Part shown: positions 18,558-26,732 of the stretch, one piece after another | Layout: the number at the start of each line of letters is the position of its first letter | Numbering within the stretch: the stretch's first letter is position 1 | Origin: Methylibium sp035762065 | GTDB taxonomy: Bacteria; Pseudomonadota; Gammaproteobacteria; Burkholderiales; Burkholderiaceae_C | Reading direction: 5' to 3' | NCBI RefSeq assembly: GCF_035762065.1 | Contig: NZ_DASTPW010000015.1 | Span: 9,689 to 73,688 of the forward strand | DNA: 64,000 nucleotides | Notes under the pieces: generated by a model | What the model saw: the letters and a program-made list of their open reading frames with translations, nothing else | Told to the model about the DNA's origin: nothing | Databases searched by the model: none | Program-made: the position numbers and the translations under genes

Positions 18558-18872
18558 ATGGAACCGCTGCCCTTTCGCGTCCTGCTCTACCGCTACGTGT
18601 TCTTCGCGTGGCTGTTCAAGGACGTGGCGCGGCCGATGAACGTCTTCGAGCGCGCCGCCGCGCGGCGGCACAACAAGGAGCAGTCGCGCTGGTTGCCGCT
18701 GTACATGCGCCGCTACGCGGTGCTCGGCTTCGTGCTGTTCGGCTTCGGCATGCTCTGCGAAACGCTGGCGAGCCCGCTGCTGTCGGCCTTCTTTTACGTG
18801 CCGGGAACGATGACGGTGCCGATGCTGGCGGTCGCCGGGGTGGCGTGGACGGGCTTGCGGGCGATGGAGTGA
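18558..18872 (+). CDS. Small membrane protein, two predicted helices
   Basis: This 104-residue protein has a short N-terminal hydrophobic stretch with a basic flank (RPMNVFERAAARRHNKEQ) and two clear membrane segments at about residues 53-76 and 82-98. I do not recognise a family. ATG 18558 has GGAG 8 bases upstream, which supports translation. It lies between putA and proC on the same strand, 171 bp after putA, with a CGGCAC/GTGCCG hairpin at 18518-18534 in its leader. Confidence 0.6.
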   Translation: MEPLPFRVLLYRYVFFAWLFKDVARPMNVFERAAARRHNKEQSRWLPLYMRRYAVLGFVLFGFGMLCETLASPLLSAFFYVPGTMTVPMLAVAGVAWTGLRAME

Positions 18873-19103
18873 GCGGCCCGTGAACAGCGGGCGGCCGCCG
18901 CGGTGGCCCGTGGACAATCGACCGACGCGCGACGCGGCGGCACTCGGGCTGCCGCGCGCATGAATGACGGCATCGGCGGCGTCGGCGGCCAAAGCGGCTG
19001 AACAGGTCGCCGAGGCGATGACCGCCACAGAGCCGCATCGGTCGGCCTTGCGCCTGCAGCCTGCGGCGTGTGCCGAGCGAAGCGGTTCGAAGGAGTGAGC
19101 AGG

Positions 19104-19916
19104 ATGGACGACATCGCCTTCATCGGCGGCGGCAACATGGCCGGCGCCCTGATCGGCGGGCTGCGCGCGGCCGGCGTCGCGGCCGAGCGCATCCTCGTCG
19201 TGGAGCCGTGGGCCGAGGCGCGGGCGAAGCTGGCGGCGGATCACGGCGTCGTCGCGGGCGAGCAGGCCGGGGCGGCGCTCGCGCAGGCGCGGCTCGTCGT
19301 CTGGGCGGTGAAGCCACAGGCCTTCGCCGAGGCGGCGGCGCCGTGCAAGCCGCATGTGCGCCACGCGACGCAGCTCAGCGTGATGGCCGGGATCCGCAGC
19401 GACGCGATCGCGCGCGCGACCGGCAGCGAGCGGGTGATCCGCGCGATGCCGAACACGCCGGCGCTGATCGGCCGCGGCATCGCCGGGCTCTATGCGCGGC
19501 CGTCCGTCGGCGCGGACGAACGCGCCCAGGCCGAAGCGCTGCTCGCGCCGACCGGCCAGACGCTGTGGCTGGACGACGAGGCGGCGCTCGACGCGGTGAC
19601 CGCGGTCTCGGGCTCGGGCCCCGCCTACGTCTTCCTGTTCATCGAGGCGCTGGTCGATGCGGGCCGCGCGGTCGGCCTCGATGCCGCGGCCGCGCGCGCG
19701 CTGGCGCTCGCGACGCTCGCCGGCGCGACCGAGCTGGCGCAGCGCTCGAGCGAGCCGCCGTCGCTGCTGCGCGAGCGCGTCACCTCGAAGGGCGGCACGA
19801 CGGCCGCGGCGCTCGCGGTGCTGGAAGCGCGCGGCCTGAAGCCGGCGCTGATCGAGGCCGTCGCTGCGGCGCAGCGACGCGCGCGCGAGCTGGGCGCCGA
19901 GTTCGCGGCGGGCTAG
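19104..19916 (+). CDS. proC: Pyrroline-5-carboxylate reductase
   Basis: ProC reduces P5C to proline with NAD(P)H in the cytoplasm, the last step of proline synthesis. The 270-residue protein opens with IAFIGGGNMAGALIGGL (Rossmann loop), has VWAVKPQ near residue 72, RAMPNTPALIGRG near 113, and the family signature with VTSKGGTTAAALAVLE near 227. ATG 19104 has AAGGAG 10 bases ahead. It lies in the same direction as putA, giving synthesis and breakdown enzymes of proline within 4.6 kb. Confidence 0.94.
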   Translation: MDDIAFIGGGNMAGALIGGLRAAGVAAERILVVEPWAEARAKLAADHGVVAGEQAGAALAQARLVVWAVKPQAFAEAAAPCKPHVRHATQLSVMAGIRSDAIARATGSERVIRAMPNTPALIGRGIAGLYARPSVGADERAQAEALLAPTGQTLWLDDEAALDAVTAVSGSGPAYVFLFIEALVDAGRAVGLDAAAARALALATLAGATELAQRSSEPPSLLRERVTSKGGTTAAALAVLEARGLKPALIEAVAAAQRRARELGAEFAAG

Positions 19917-19946
19917 CGCCACCGCGGCCGCAGGGCTGATACCCAA

Positions 19947-19969
19947 GCCGATGCCGAAGCCGCATCGGC
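19947..19969 (+). terminator. Hairpin after proC
   Basis: GCCGATGC and GCATCGGC form a perfect 8-bp stem with a 7-base loop, 30 bases after the proC stop. There is no T-run. It may be a terminator or an mRNA-stabilising hairpin. Confidence 0.45.
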
Positions 19970-19990
19970 GCATGCCGACGCAGCGCCCCG

Positions 19991-20005
19991 GCATGCAAAG
20001 CATGC
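19991..20005. promoter_or_regulatory. Palindrome GCATGC-AAA-GCATGC ahead of gdhA
   Basis: A perfect 6-3-6 inverted repeat 140 bp upstream of the glutamate dehydrogenase start. Its geometry suits a small dimeric regulator, but no binding protein can be named. Confidence 0.3.
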
Positions 20006-20145
20006 ATGGCAAGCCGCGGGCGGCCGCCTAAAGTGCCGGAGCTGCGCCCGCGAGCGCAGCGCCTCGGCGCACCCTGCGGCCCTCTTGAGCCGCGCCGGCC
20101 TTTGCCCGAGGCCGCCTCAGCGCCTCCATCCACAAGGAAGATTCC

Positions 20146-21447
20146 ATGAGCTCCACGAGCAGCGCGGCCCACGAGGCCTCGGTCCTGTCCTACGTTTCTC
20201 CGTCGCCGACCAGTCCCTGGGGCACCTACCTCTCGCAGGTCGATCGCGTCGTGCCCTACCTCGGCGCGCTGGGCCGCTGGGCCGAGACGCTCAAGCGCCC
20301 GAAGCGCGCGCTGATCGTCGACGTGCCGATCGAGATGGACGACGGCAGCGTCCGCCACTACGAAGGCTTTCGCGTGCAGCACAACCTGAGCCGCGGCCCC
20401 GGCAAGGGCGGCGTGCGCTACCACCCCGACGTGACGCTCGAGGAAGTGATGGCGCTGTCGGCGTGGATGACGGTCAAGTGCGCCGCGGTCAACCTGCCCT
20501 ACGGCGGCGCGAAGGGCGGCATCCGCGTCGATCCGAAGCAGCTGTCGCTGAAGGAGCTGGAGAAGCTCACCCGCCGCTACACCAGCGAGATCGGCATCAT
20601 CATCGGCCCGCAGCGTGACATCCCCGCGCCCGACGTGAACACCAACGGCCAGATCATGGCCTGGATGATGGACACGTACTCGATGAACACCGGCGCCACC
20701 GCCACCGGCGTCGTCACCGGCAAGCCGATCCACCTCGGCGGCTCGCTCGGCCGCGTCAAGGCCACCGGGCGCGGCGTGTTCGTCACCGGCCGGGAAGCCG
20801 CCCGGCGCATCGGCCTGAAGCTCGACCAGGCGCGCGTCGCGGTGCAGGGGCTGGGCAACGTCGGCGGCTCGGCGGCCGAGCTGTTCGGCCAGGCCGGCAG
20901 CAAGATCGTCGCCGCCCAGGACCACACCGGCACGATCGTCAACATGAACGGCCTCGACCTCGCCGAGCTGATGCCCTGGGTGCGCGAGCGCGGCGGCGTC
21001 GGCGGCTTCAAGGGCGCCGAGACCATCGAGCCGGAAACGTTCTGGGACATCGACTGCGACATCCTGATCCCCGCCGCGCTCGAAGGCCAGATCAGCGCGA
21101 CGCGCGCCAAGCGCGTCAAGGCCAAGCTGGTGCTCGAGGGCGCGAACGGCCCGACGGTGCCCGAGGCCGACGACATCCTCGCCGAACGCGGCGTGCTGGT
21201 CGTGCCGGACGTCATCTGCAACGCCGGCGGCGTGACGGTCAGCTACTTCGAGTGGGTGCAGGACTTCAGCTCCTTCTTCTGGAGCGAAGACGAGATCAAC
21301 CTGCGGCTCGACAAGATCATGGTCGATGCGCTGAAGAAGATCTGGGACACCGCCGACCGCCACAGGATCAGCCTGCGCACCGCGACTTTCGCGGTGGCCT
21401 GCGAGCGCATCCTGATCGCGCGGGAGGAGCGCGGGCTCTACCCCTGA
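20146..21447 (+). CDS. gdhA: NAD-type glutamate dehydrogenase (Glu/Leu/Phe/Val family)
   Basis: The 433-residue enzyme interconverts glutamate and 2-oxoglutarate plus ammonia in the cytoplasm. Seen are RVQHNLSRGPGKGGVRYHP near residue 75 (substrate-binding lysine), MTVKCAAVNLPYGGAKGGI near 107 (catalytic Lys in the PYGGAKGG signature), the Rossmann motif VQGLGNVGG near 230 and EGANGPT near 332. Length and motifs fit the hexameric small GDHs; the motif set resembles RocG/GudB-like catabolic enzymes. AAGGAAG precedes ATG 20146. With putA upstream it could pass glutamate from proline into the TCA cycle. Confidence 0.92.
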   Translation: MSSTSSAAHEASVLSYVSPSPTSPWGTYLSQVDRVVPYLGALGRWAETLKRPKRALIVDVPIEMDDGSVRHYEGFRVQHNLSRGPGKGGVRYHPDVTLEEVMALSAWMTVKCAAVNLPYGGAKGGIRVDPKQLSLKELEKLTRRYTSEIGIIIGPQRDIPAPDVNTNGQIMAWMMDTYSMNTGATATGVVTGKPIHLGGSLGRVKATGRGVFVTGREAARRIGLKLDQARVAVQGLGNVGGSAAELFGQAGSKIVAAQDHTGTIVNMNGLDLAELMPWVRERGGVGGFKGAETIEPETFWDIDCDILIPAALEGQISATRAKRVKAKLVLEGANGPTVPEADDILAERGVLVVPDVICNAGGVTVSYFEWVQDFSSFFWSEDEINLRLDKIMVDALKKIWDTADRHRISLRTATFAVACERILIAREERGLYP

Positions 21448-21461
21448 TCCGCCGCGCGGGG

Positions 21462-21554
21462 CGCGCGGCCTTTCAGCGGTGCGCGCCGCGGTCGCGCGGC
21501 CTTTCAGCGGTGTTCGCCGCGGTCGCGCGGCCTGTCAACGGTGCGCGCCGCGGT
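21462..21554. repeat. Three tandem 31-bp repeats
   Basis: Units at 21462-21492, 21493-21523 and 21524-21554 differ from the first at two positions each. The third unit contains the last codons and the TGA of the minus-strand hydrolase-LuxR gene; the two others carry the same stop-like triplet downstream of it. The array is therefore a local triplication of that gene's 3' end, between two converging genes. Confidence 0.9.
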
Positions 21555-22590
21555 CACGCACGTGCACGATCGCTTCGGCCCGGCTGTGCAGGCCGAGCTT
21601 GTCGAGGATGCTCGACACCTGGTTGCGCACCGTCTTCTCGCTCTTGCCGAGCTCGGCGGCGATCGCGCGGTTGTCGAGGCCGCGCGCGACGCGCGTGAGC
21701 ACCTCGCGTTCGGCGGGCGTGAGGCCGTCGTCTGCCGCGGTCGGCGGCGGCGCGCCGAGGAAGTCGCCCACCTCCGCGAGGAAGTGCCCCCAGGCCGGCT
21801 CGGTGCTGAGCAGCACGTGGTTGTCGGTGTCGAGCGTGACGAAGCGCGCGCCGGGGATCAGCGAGGCGAGCAGCCGGCCTTCCTCGAAAGGCACCGCGGC
21901 GTCGCCGCGCGCGTGCAGCACGAGCGTCGGCACGCGCACCTGCCGCGCGAGCTCGGTCACGTCGACCTGGTGGAAGGCTTCGAGCAGCCGCGCCGCCGCG
22001 TCGGCGCTGGAGGTGATGCGCATCAGCTCGGTCCACCACTGCAGCTGCTCGGGCGTGCCGTGCTTGATGAAGCGGCGGGTGAAGACCTCGCGGAACGCCG
22101 GGTTGTCGCTGCCCCAGCCGACGCGGATCAGGTTGACCAGCGTGTGCGCTTCGAGCTGCTGGGCGGGGCTCGGGTCGCGCCGCAGGCTGCCGCGCGCGTA
22201 GGCGCCGGCCAGCACCAGGTGCGAGACCCGCTCCGGGTGCGCGACCGCGTACGCGATCGCGACCGCGCCGCCTTGCGACATGCCGAGGATCGGCACGCGC
22301 GGCAGCTGCAGCGCGTCGATCACCGCGCTCAGGTCGCCGACCCACGAGGGCAGCGAATAGTCGGCGACTTCGCGGTCGGAGAGGCCGCAGCCGCGCTGGT
22401 CGTAGCGGATGTAGGTGTGGTGCTTCGACAGCGCGTCGAGCCAGGGGCGCCAGACGGGGCTCGCATGGTCGTGCTCGACGTGCGTGAGCCAGTGCGCCGC
22501 GCGCAGCAGCGGCGCTCCGCGGCCGATCGTCGCGACGGCGATGCGCACGCCGTCGGGCGCGGTGCAGAAGCGCAGCTGTTGGCGGTCCAT
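21535..22590 (-). CDS. Alpha/beta hydrolase fused to a LuxR-type DNA-binding domain
   Basis: The 351-residue protein joins an alpha/beta hydrolase (about residues 10-270) to a LuxR/GerE helix-turn-helix (about 285-350). The hydrolase has RYDQRGCGLSD near 62, the nucleophile elbow GMSQGG with Ser105, and a late DTDNH giving the catalytic His. The DNA-binding part reads LTPAEREVLTRVARGLDNR and then SEKTVRNQVSSILDKLGL. The architecture suggests a regulator whose hydrolase domain senses or processes a small ester or signal; the ligand is unknown. It ends inside a 31-bp repeat and is divergent from the diiron-protein gene. Confidence 0.85.
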   Translation of the reverse strand: MDRQQLRFCTAPDGVRIAVATIGRGAPLLRAAHWLTHVEHDHASPVWRPWLDALSKHHTYIRYDQRGCGLSDREVADYSLPSWVGDLSAVIDALQLPRVPILGMSQGGAVAIAYAVAHPERVSHLVLAGAYARGSLRRDPSPAQQLEAHTLVNLIRVGWGSDNPAFREVFTRRFIKHGTPEQLQWWTELMRITSSADAAARLLEAFHQVDVTELARQVRVPTLVLHARGDAAVPFEEGRLLASLIPGARFVTLDTDNHVLLSTEPAWGHFLAEVGDFLGAPPPTAADDGLTPAEREVLTRVARGLDNRAIAAELGKSEKTVRNQVSSILDKLGLHSRAEAIVHVRDRGAHR

Positions 22591-22743
22591 GGCGAAACGA
22601 TTGTGGGCGCGCGGGACATCCGGCCCATCCCCAAGCGCATCGAGATCGCCGGCACGGGACAGGCGCCTCATGCAAAGGGCGGTGCGGCTCGCGACGATGA
22701 CGCACGTCGATCCGACGCCCAACCCTTCGCGATGGAGCCAGCG

Positions 22744-23745
22744 ATGCAAGCCTCCCCCACCCTCACCACGAACCCCGCCGAAACCGCCCGCTACGCCAGG
22801 ACCATCGAGGCGTCCAAGCGCGTGCGCTGGGACATCGACCGCGACGTGATCCGCGGCCGCGCCTTCGACCTCGGCCACGTCTTCCTGCCCGACGGCCTCT
22901 CGCTCGCCGACGAGCTGCCCTTCCTCAAAGCCGCGCAGCGCCGCTTCTGGAGCCAGGTGCAGGGGCGTACGTATGCGCGCATGTTCGCGCTGGTCGAGCG
23001 CACCATCGGCGCGAAGATGCTCGACGTGAGCCGCGGGCACGCGCTCGGCGACCAGGTCGCCTTCGAGGCGCTGGTGCGGCTGACCGACGAGGAGCTCAAG
23101 CACCAGGAGCTGTTCCGCCGCATCGAGGCGCTGGCGGCCGCCGGCATGCCCGCCGGCTACCGCTTCGACATCGATGCGAACGCGGTCGCGGCCTTCGTGC
23201 TCGGCCGCTGCGACTGGGCGGTGCTCGCGCTCACCTGCCATATCGAGCTGTTCTCGCAGGCGCACTACCGCGCGAGCATCGGCGCCGAAGTCGAGCGAGC
23301 GGCCGAGCTCTCGCCGCTGTTCAAGGACGTGTTCCTCTTCCACTGGCGCGAGGAGTCGCAGCACGCGGTGCTCGACGAGCTCGAATGGATCCGCGCCGAC
23401 CGGCGCCTCGCCGACGACGCCGAGCGCGACGCGGCCGTCGGCGACCTGATCGCGCTGGTCGGCGGCGTCGACGGCATCGTGCAGACCCAGGCCGCCGCGG
23501 ACGCCGCCTACTTTCTCGCGCAGACCGGCATCGACGACGCGGCCCGCGCCGACGCGGTGAGGGCGACGATGCTGAAGGCCTATCGCTGGCAGTACATCGT
23601 CTCGGGCGCGCTGCATCCGCAATTCCGGACGCTGCTCGGAAGCTTCGTCAGCGAAGCGCAGCTGCAGCGCATCCAGCAGGCGCTCGCACCGCTCGCCTAT
23701 GCGGTGCCGTGCCGCGCCGAGGCCGCCATCGCGATGACGCACTGA
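22744..23745 (+). CDS. Ferritin-like diiron protein, probable oxygenase/oxidase
   Basis: The 333-residue soluble protein is mostly helical and carries carboxylate-histidine pairs expected of a diiron four-helix bundle: LTDEELKHQELFRRIE near residue 118, LTCHIELFSQAHY near 163 and FHWREESQHAVLDELEW near 201. I cannot name the substrate; N-oxygenases of the AurF kind and other ferritin-like oxidases are candidates. ATG 22744 was preferred over 22732 because GGAG sits 6 bases ahead. The hydrolase-LuxR regulator is divergent and 153 bp away, so it may control this gene. An amidase follows 35 bp downstream. Confidence 0.7.
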   Translation: MQASPTLTTNPAETARYARTIEASKRVRWDIDRDVIRGRAFDLGHVFLPDGLSLADELPFLKAAQRRFWSQVQGRTYARMFALVERTIGAKMLDVSRGHALGDQVAFEALVRLTDEELKHQELFRRIEALAAAGMPAGYRFDIDANAVAAFVLGRCDWAVLALTCHIELFSQAHYRASIGAEVERAAELSPLFKDVFLFHWREESQHAVLDELEWIRADRRLADDAERDAAVGDLIALVGGVDGIVQTQAAADAAYFLAQTGIDDAARADAVRATMLKAYRWQYIVSGALHPQFRTLLGSFVSEAQLQRIQQALAPLAYAVPCRAEAAIAMTH

Positions 23746-23780
23746 GCCGCGCGGCCGCCGGACTGCGCCACACTGGGCCG

Positions 23781-25175
23781 ATGGGCCCGCTGCATGCGCT
23801 GACCGCGATCGAAATGCTCGACGCGTACCGAAGCGGCGCGGTCTCGCCGGTGGAGGTGACGCGCGACGTGCTCGCGCGCATCGAGCGTTGGGAGCCGCTG
23901 ATCGCCGCGACCTGGGCGCTCGACGCTGACGCGGCGCTCGACGCGGCGCGCGCGAGCGAGGCGCGCTGGCGGCGCGGCGAGCCGCTGGCACTGGACGGCG
24001 TGCCGGTGACGATCAAGGAGAACATCGCGACGCGCGGCGTGCCGGTGCCGCTGGGCACCGCGGCCAGCGAGCTGGTGCCCGCGACGGCCGACGCGCCGCC
24101 CGCCGCGCGGCTGCGCGAGGCCGGCGCGGTGATCCTCGCGAAGACCACCATGCCCGACTACGGGATGCTGACCTCGGGGCTGTCAAGCTTCCACAAGCTC
24201 GCGCGCAATCCCTGGAACCTGGCGCTGAACCCGGGCGGCTCCAGCGCCGGCGCCGGTGCGGCGGGCGCGGCCGGCTACGGGCCGATCCACCTCGGCACCG
24301 ACATCGGCGGCTCGATCCGGCTGCCCGCGTGCTGGTGCGGCCTCGTGGGCTTCAAGCCGAGCTTCGGCCGCGTGCCGATCCAGCCGACGACGCTCGGCCG
24401 CGTCGCCGGCCCGATGACGCGCACGGTGCGCGACGCGGCGCTCGCGATGCGCGTGCTCGCGCAGCCCGACGGGCGCGACCCGATGAGCCTGCCGGCGCAG
24501 CCGCTCGCCTGGCTCGACGACGACGCGCCGCTCGCGCTGAAGGGCCTGCGCCTGGGCGTGCTGCTCGACGGCGGCTGGGGCCTGCCGCTCGATGCCGAGG
24601 TGCGCGCGGTCGTCGAGGCCGCGGCGCGCCGCTTCGAGGCGGCCGGCGCGATCGTCGAGCCGCTGGCCCCGTTCACCACGCCGACGATGGCGGCAGGCAT
24701 CGACCGCTGGTTCCGGCTGCGCACGCTGGTCGATCTGCGCGCGCTGCCGGCCGGGCGCCGCTCCCGCGTGCTGCCGTTCATCGCCGCATGGGCCGAGGGC
24801 GCGGCCGGCGTCTCGGCCGAGGACGCCTACCGCGCGTTCGCCCAATGGCAGGCGCTGCGCGAGGCCGGCGTCGCGGCTTGCGGCGGCTTCGACTTCGTGC
24901 TGTCGCCGGTGAGCCCGACGAGCGGCTTCCCGGCCGAGTGGGCGATGCCCAGCAACGACCCGGCGCGCTCGCTCGACCACATCGCGTTCACGCTGCCGTT
25001 CAACGTCGGCGAGCAGCCGGCGATCTCGGTCGACGCGGGGCATGCGGCGAACGGCCTGCCGGTCGGGCTGCAGATCGCGGGGCGGCGCTTCGACGACCTC
25101 GGCGTGCTCAGGATGGCCGCGGCCTGGGAGGCGCTGCGGCCGGCGCCGCGGCCCTGGCCGCAACCGCCGGGCTGA
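23781..25175 (+). CDS. Amidase, amidase-signature family
   Basis: A 464-residue cytoplasmic hydrolase acting on carbon-nitrogen bonds. The Ser-cisSer-Lys triad is visible: Lys79 in VPVTIKENIATRG, Ser154 in NPGGSSAGAGA and Ser178 in GTDIGGSIRLPA. ATWALDADAALDAARASE and LDGVPVTIKEN are the usual N-terminal features. The family includes aryl-amidases and enzymes like GatA, but the missing gatC/gatB context and the sequence near the triad argue against a tRNA amidotransferase. It may share a transcript with the diiron protein. Confidence 0.88.
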   Translation: MGPLHALTAIEMLDAYRSGAVSPVEVTRDVLARIERWEPLIAATWALDADAALDAARASEARWRRGEPLALDGVPVTIKENIATRGVPVPLGTAASELVPATADAPPAARLREAGAVILAKTTMPDYGMLTSGLSSFHKLARNPWNLALNPGGSSAGAGAAGAAGYGPIHLGTDIGGSIRLPACWCGLVGFKPSFGRVPIQPTTLGRVAGPMTRTVRDAALAMRVLAQPDGRDPMSLPAQPLAWLDDDAPLALKGLRLGVLLDGGWGLPLDAEVRAVVEAAARRFEAAGAIVEPLAPFTTPTMAAGIDRWFRLRTLVDLRALPAGRRSRVLPFIAAWAEGAAGVSAEDAYRAFAQWQALREAGVAACGGFDFVLSPVSPTSGFPAEWAMPSNDPARSLDHIAFTLPFNVGEQPAISVDAGHAANGLPVGLQIAGRRFDDLGVLRMAAAWEALRPAPRPWPQPPG

Positions 25176-25184
25176 GCCGCGCGG

Positions 25185-25613
25185 CTACTGCGAGGCGGCC
25201 GGCGCGGGCAGCGGAGGCGCCGGCGTCGCGGCCGACGGCGGCGTGCCCATCGTCGGCATGTCGAGCTCGGTCTGCACCCGGGTGACGAAGTGGCGCGTCT
25301 CGCCGAAGCAGCTGGTCGGCAGGCCCACCTTCTCCTCGTAGTGCAGGCTCACGCGCCGGCCCATCACCTTCTCGATCTCCCTCGCGACCGCTTCCTCGCG
25401 CACCGTGAAGAAGAACTTCTCCGGCGTGCTGCCGGGCAGCGAGACCATCGCCATCTCGCCCTCCCAGGTCTTGCACAGCCAGCCCTTGTTGGAGAACTTC
25501 TGGACCCAGCCGGCACGGTCGCCGGTCGAGTAGTTCCAGTTCAGCGCGATCAGGAACCAGCCGACCGCGAGCGCGACCAGCACGACGAGGGCGATGAGAA
25601 GGCGTCCGATCAT
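25185..25613 (-). CDS. Small membrane-anchored protein of unknown function
   Basis: The protein has 142 residues. One N-terminal membrane anchor (about residues 4-24) is followed by a soluble domain with WNYSTGDRAGWVQKFSNKGW, LCKTWEGEMAMVSLPG and VGLPTSCFGETRHFV, with two cysteines that could pair outside the cytoplasm. The end is Pro/Ala-rich. Similar anchored domains occur in other Burkholderiales as hypothetical proteins. It follows ubiA on the same strand after 52 bp, so it may be co-transcribed, and its stop is 9 bp from that of the converging amidase gene. Confidence 0.7.
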   Translation of the reverse strand: MIGRLLIALVVLVALAVGWFLIALNWNYSTGDRAGWVQKFSNKGWLCKTWEGEMAMVSLPGSTPEKFFFTVREEAVAREIEKVMGRRVSLHYEEKVGLPTSCFGETRHFVTRVQTELDMPTMGTPPSAATPAPPLPAPAASQ

Positions 25614-25665
25614 GGCGGGCAAGGGCGAGTGGCTGCGGCGCGCGACTGTGGCACGAAGCGGCGGC

Positions 25666-26541
25666 TCAGCGCCACGCGAGATCGAGGGCAATCCCCGCGA
25701 ACACCGCGAAGCCGAGCCAGTGGTTCTGCTTGAAGGCGACGAAGCAGGGGTCGCGCGCGCGGTCGCGGATCAGGCGCCAGTGCCACAGCGCCTGCGCCGC
25801 GGCCGCCGCCAGCCCGAGCGCGAACGGCCAGCCCAGCCCGCGCGCGAAGCCGACCGCGGCCCAGATCGCGAGATGGATCGCGTAGCAGGCCATCACCGCT
25901 GCCACGTCGAAGCGGCCGAAGGTGATCGCCGAGGTCTTGATGCCGATCTTCAGGTCGTCGTCGCGGTCGACCATCGCGTACTCGGTGTCGTAGGCCAGCA
26001 CCCAGAACAGGTTGCCGACGAACAGCGCCCAGCCCCACACGGGCAGGGCGTCCATGACGGCGGTGAAGGCCATCGGGATGCCGAAGCTGAACGCGACGCC
26101 GAGCACCGCCTGCGGCATCGAGACGAAGCGCTTCGCGTACGGATAGCCGATCGCGACCGCGAGCGCGGCGAACGACATCGCGATCGTGAGCGCGTTGGTC
26201 GTCAGCACCAGCGCGAACGCGAGAAGCGCAAGCGCCGCGCCGAGCAGCAGCGCCTCGCGGATCGGCAGGGCGCCGCTCGTCACCGGCCGGCGCGCGGTGC
26301 GCTTCACGTGGCGGTCGAATTCGCGGTCCGCCACGTCGTTGACGCAGCAGCCGGCGCTGCGCATCAGCACCGTGCCGAGCGTGAACACCGCGAGCAGGTG
26401 CCAGCCCGGAAAGCCGCCGGCCGCGAGCCATAGCGCGCCCAGCGTCGGCCACAGCAGCAGCAGCCAGCCGGCGGGGCGGTCCCAGCGGATCAGGTCGAGG
26501 TAGAGCGCGGGGCGCGACGGCGGTGCGGTGGTGGTGTCCAT
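25666..26541 (-). CDS. ubiA: 4-hydroxybenzoate polyprenyltransferase
   Basis: UbiA attaches the polyprenyl tail to 4-hydroxybenzoate in the inner membrane, an early step of ubiquinone synthesis. The 291-residue protein has about eight hydrophobic helices and both Asp-rich Mg-binding motifs: NDVADREFD at 68-76 and DTEYAMVDRDDD near 186. LYLDLIRWDRPAGWLLLLWP at the N terminus is typical of proteobacterial UbiA. ATG at 26541 has GGA upstream. It is divergent from the radical SAM repair gene across a 191-bp region. Confidence 0.95.
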   Translation of the reverse strand: MDTTTAPPSRPALYLDLIRWDRPAGWLLLLWPTLGALWLAAGGFPGWHLLAVFTLGTVLMRSAGCCVNDVADREFDRHVKRTARRPVTSGALPIREALLLGAALALLAFALVLTTNALTIAMSFAALAVAIGYPYAKRFVSMPQAVLGVAFSFGIPMAFTAVMDALPVWGWALFVGNLFWVLAYDTEYAMVDRDDDLKIGIKTSAITFGRFDVAAVMACYAIHLAIWAAVGFARGLGWPFALGLAAAAAQALWHWRLIRDRARDPCFVAFKQNHWLGFAVFAGIALDLAWR

Positions 26542-26697
26542 CGGTGATCCATCGAACGAAAGGTCCCTCGGCCAAGCCCGACGGGACGATGTTCACGGTG
26601 CGTCGCAAGGGTACGTCGATGCCGCCTCGAAGCCGGACAGGGGCACGCGGCTTGCCCCTTCGCGCTGCTCGGCATGCATGCCGCCGCTCGGGTCGAC

Positions 26698-26716
26698 TAC
26701 TGTAAATTCATCCAGT
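26698..26716. promoter_or_regulatory. LexA/SOS-box-like palindrome
   Basis: The sequence TACTGTAAATTCATCCAGT contains CTGT-N8-CCAG, one base away from the beta/gamma-proteobacterial LexA consensus CTGT-N8-ACAG, inside a longer ACTG-N10-CAGT palindrome. It ends 16 bases before the start of the radical SAM gene, where LexA would block transcription or initiation. ubiA is 157 bp away on the other side. Confidence 0.6.
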
Positions 26717-26732
26717 CTTCCGAAGTCCCGCG

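Noticed and set aside
19018..19098. 26-codon frame just upstream of proC
   Set aside because: It has only a weak ribosome site at bad spacing and no other support.
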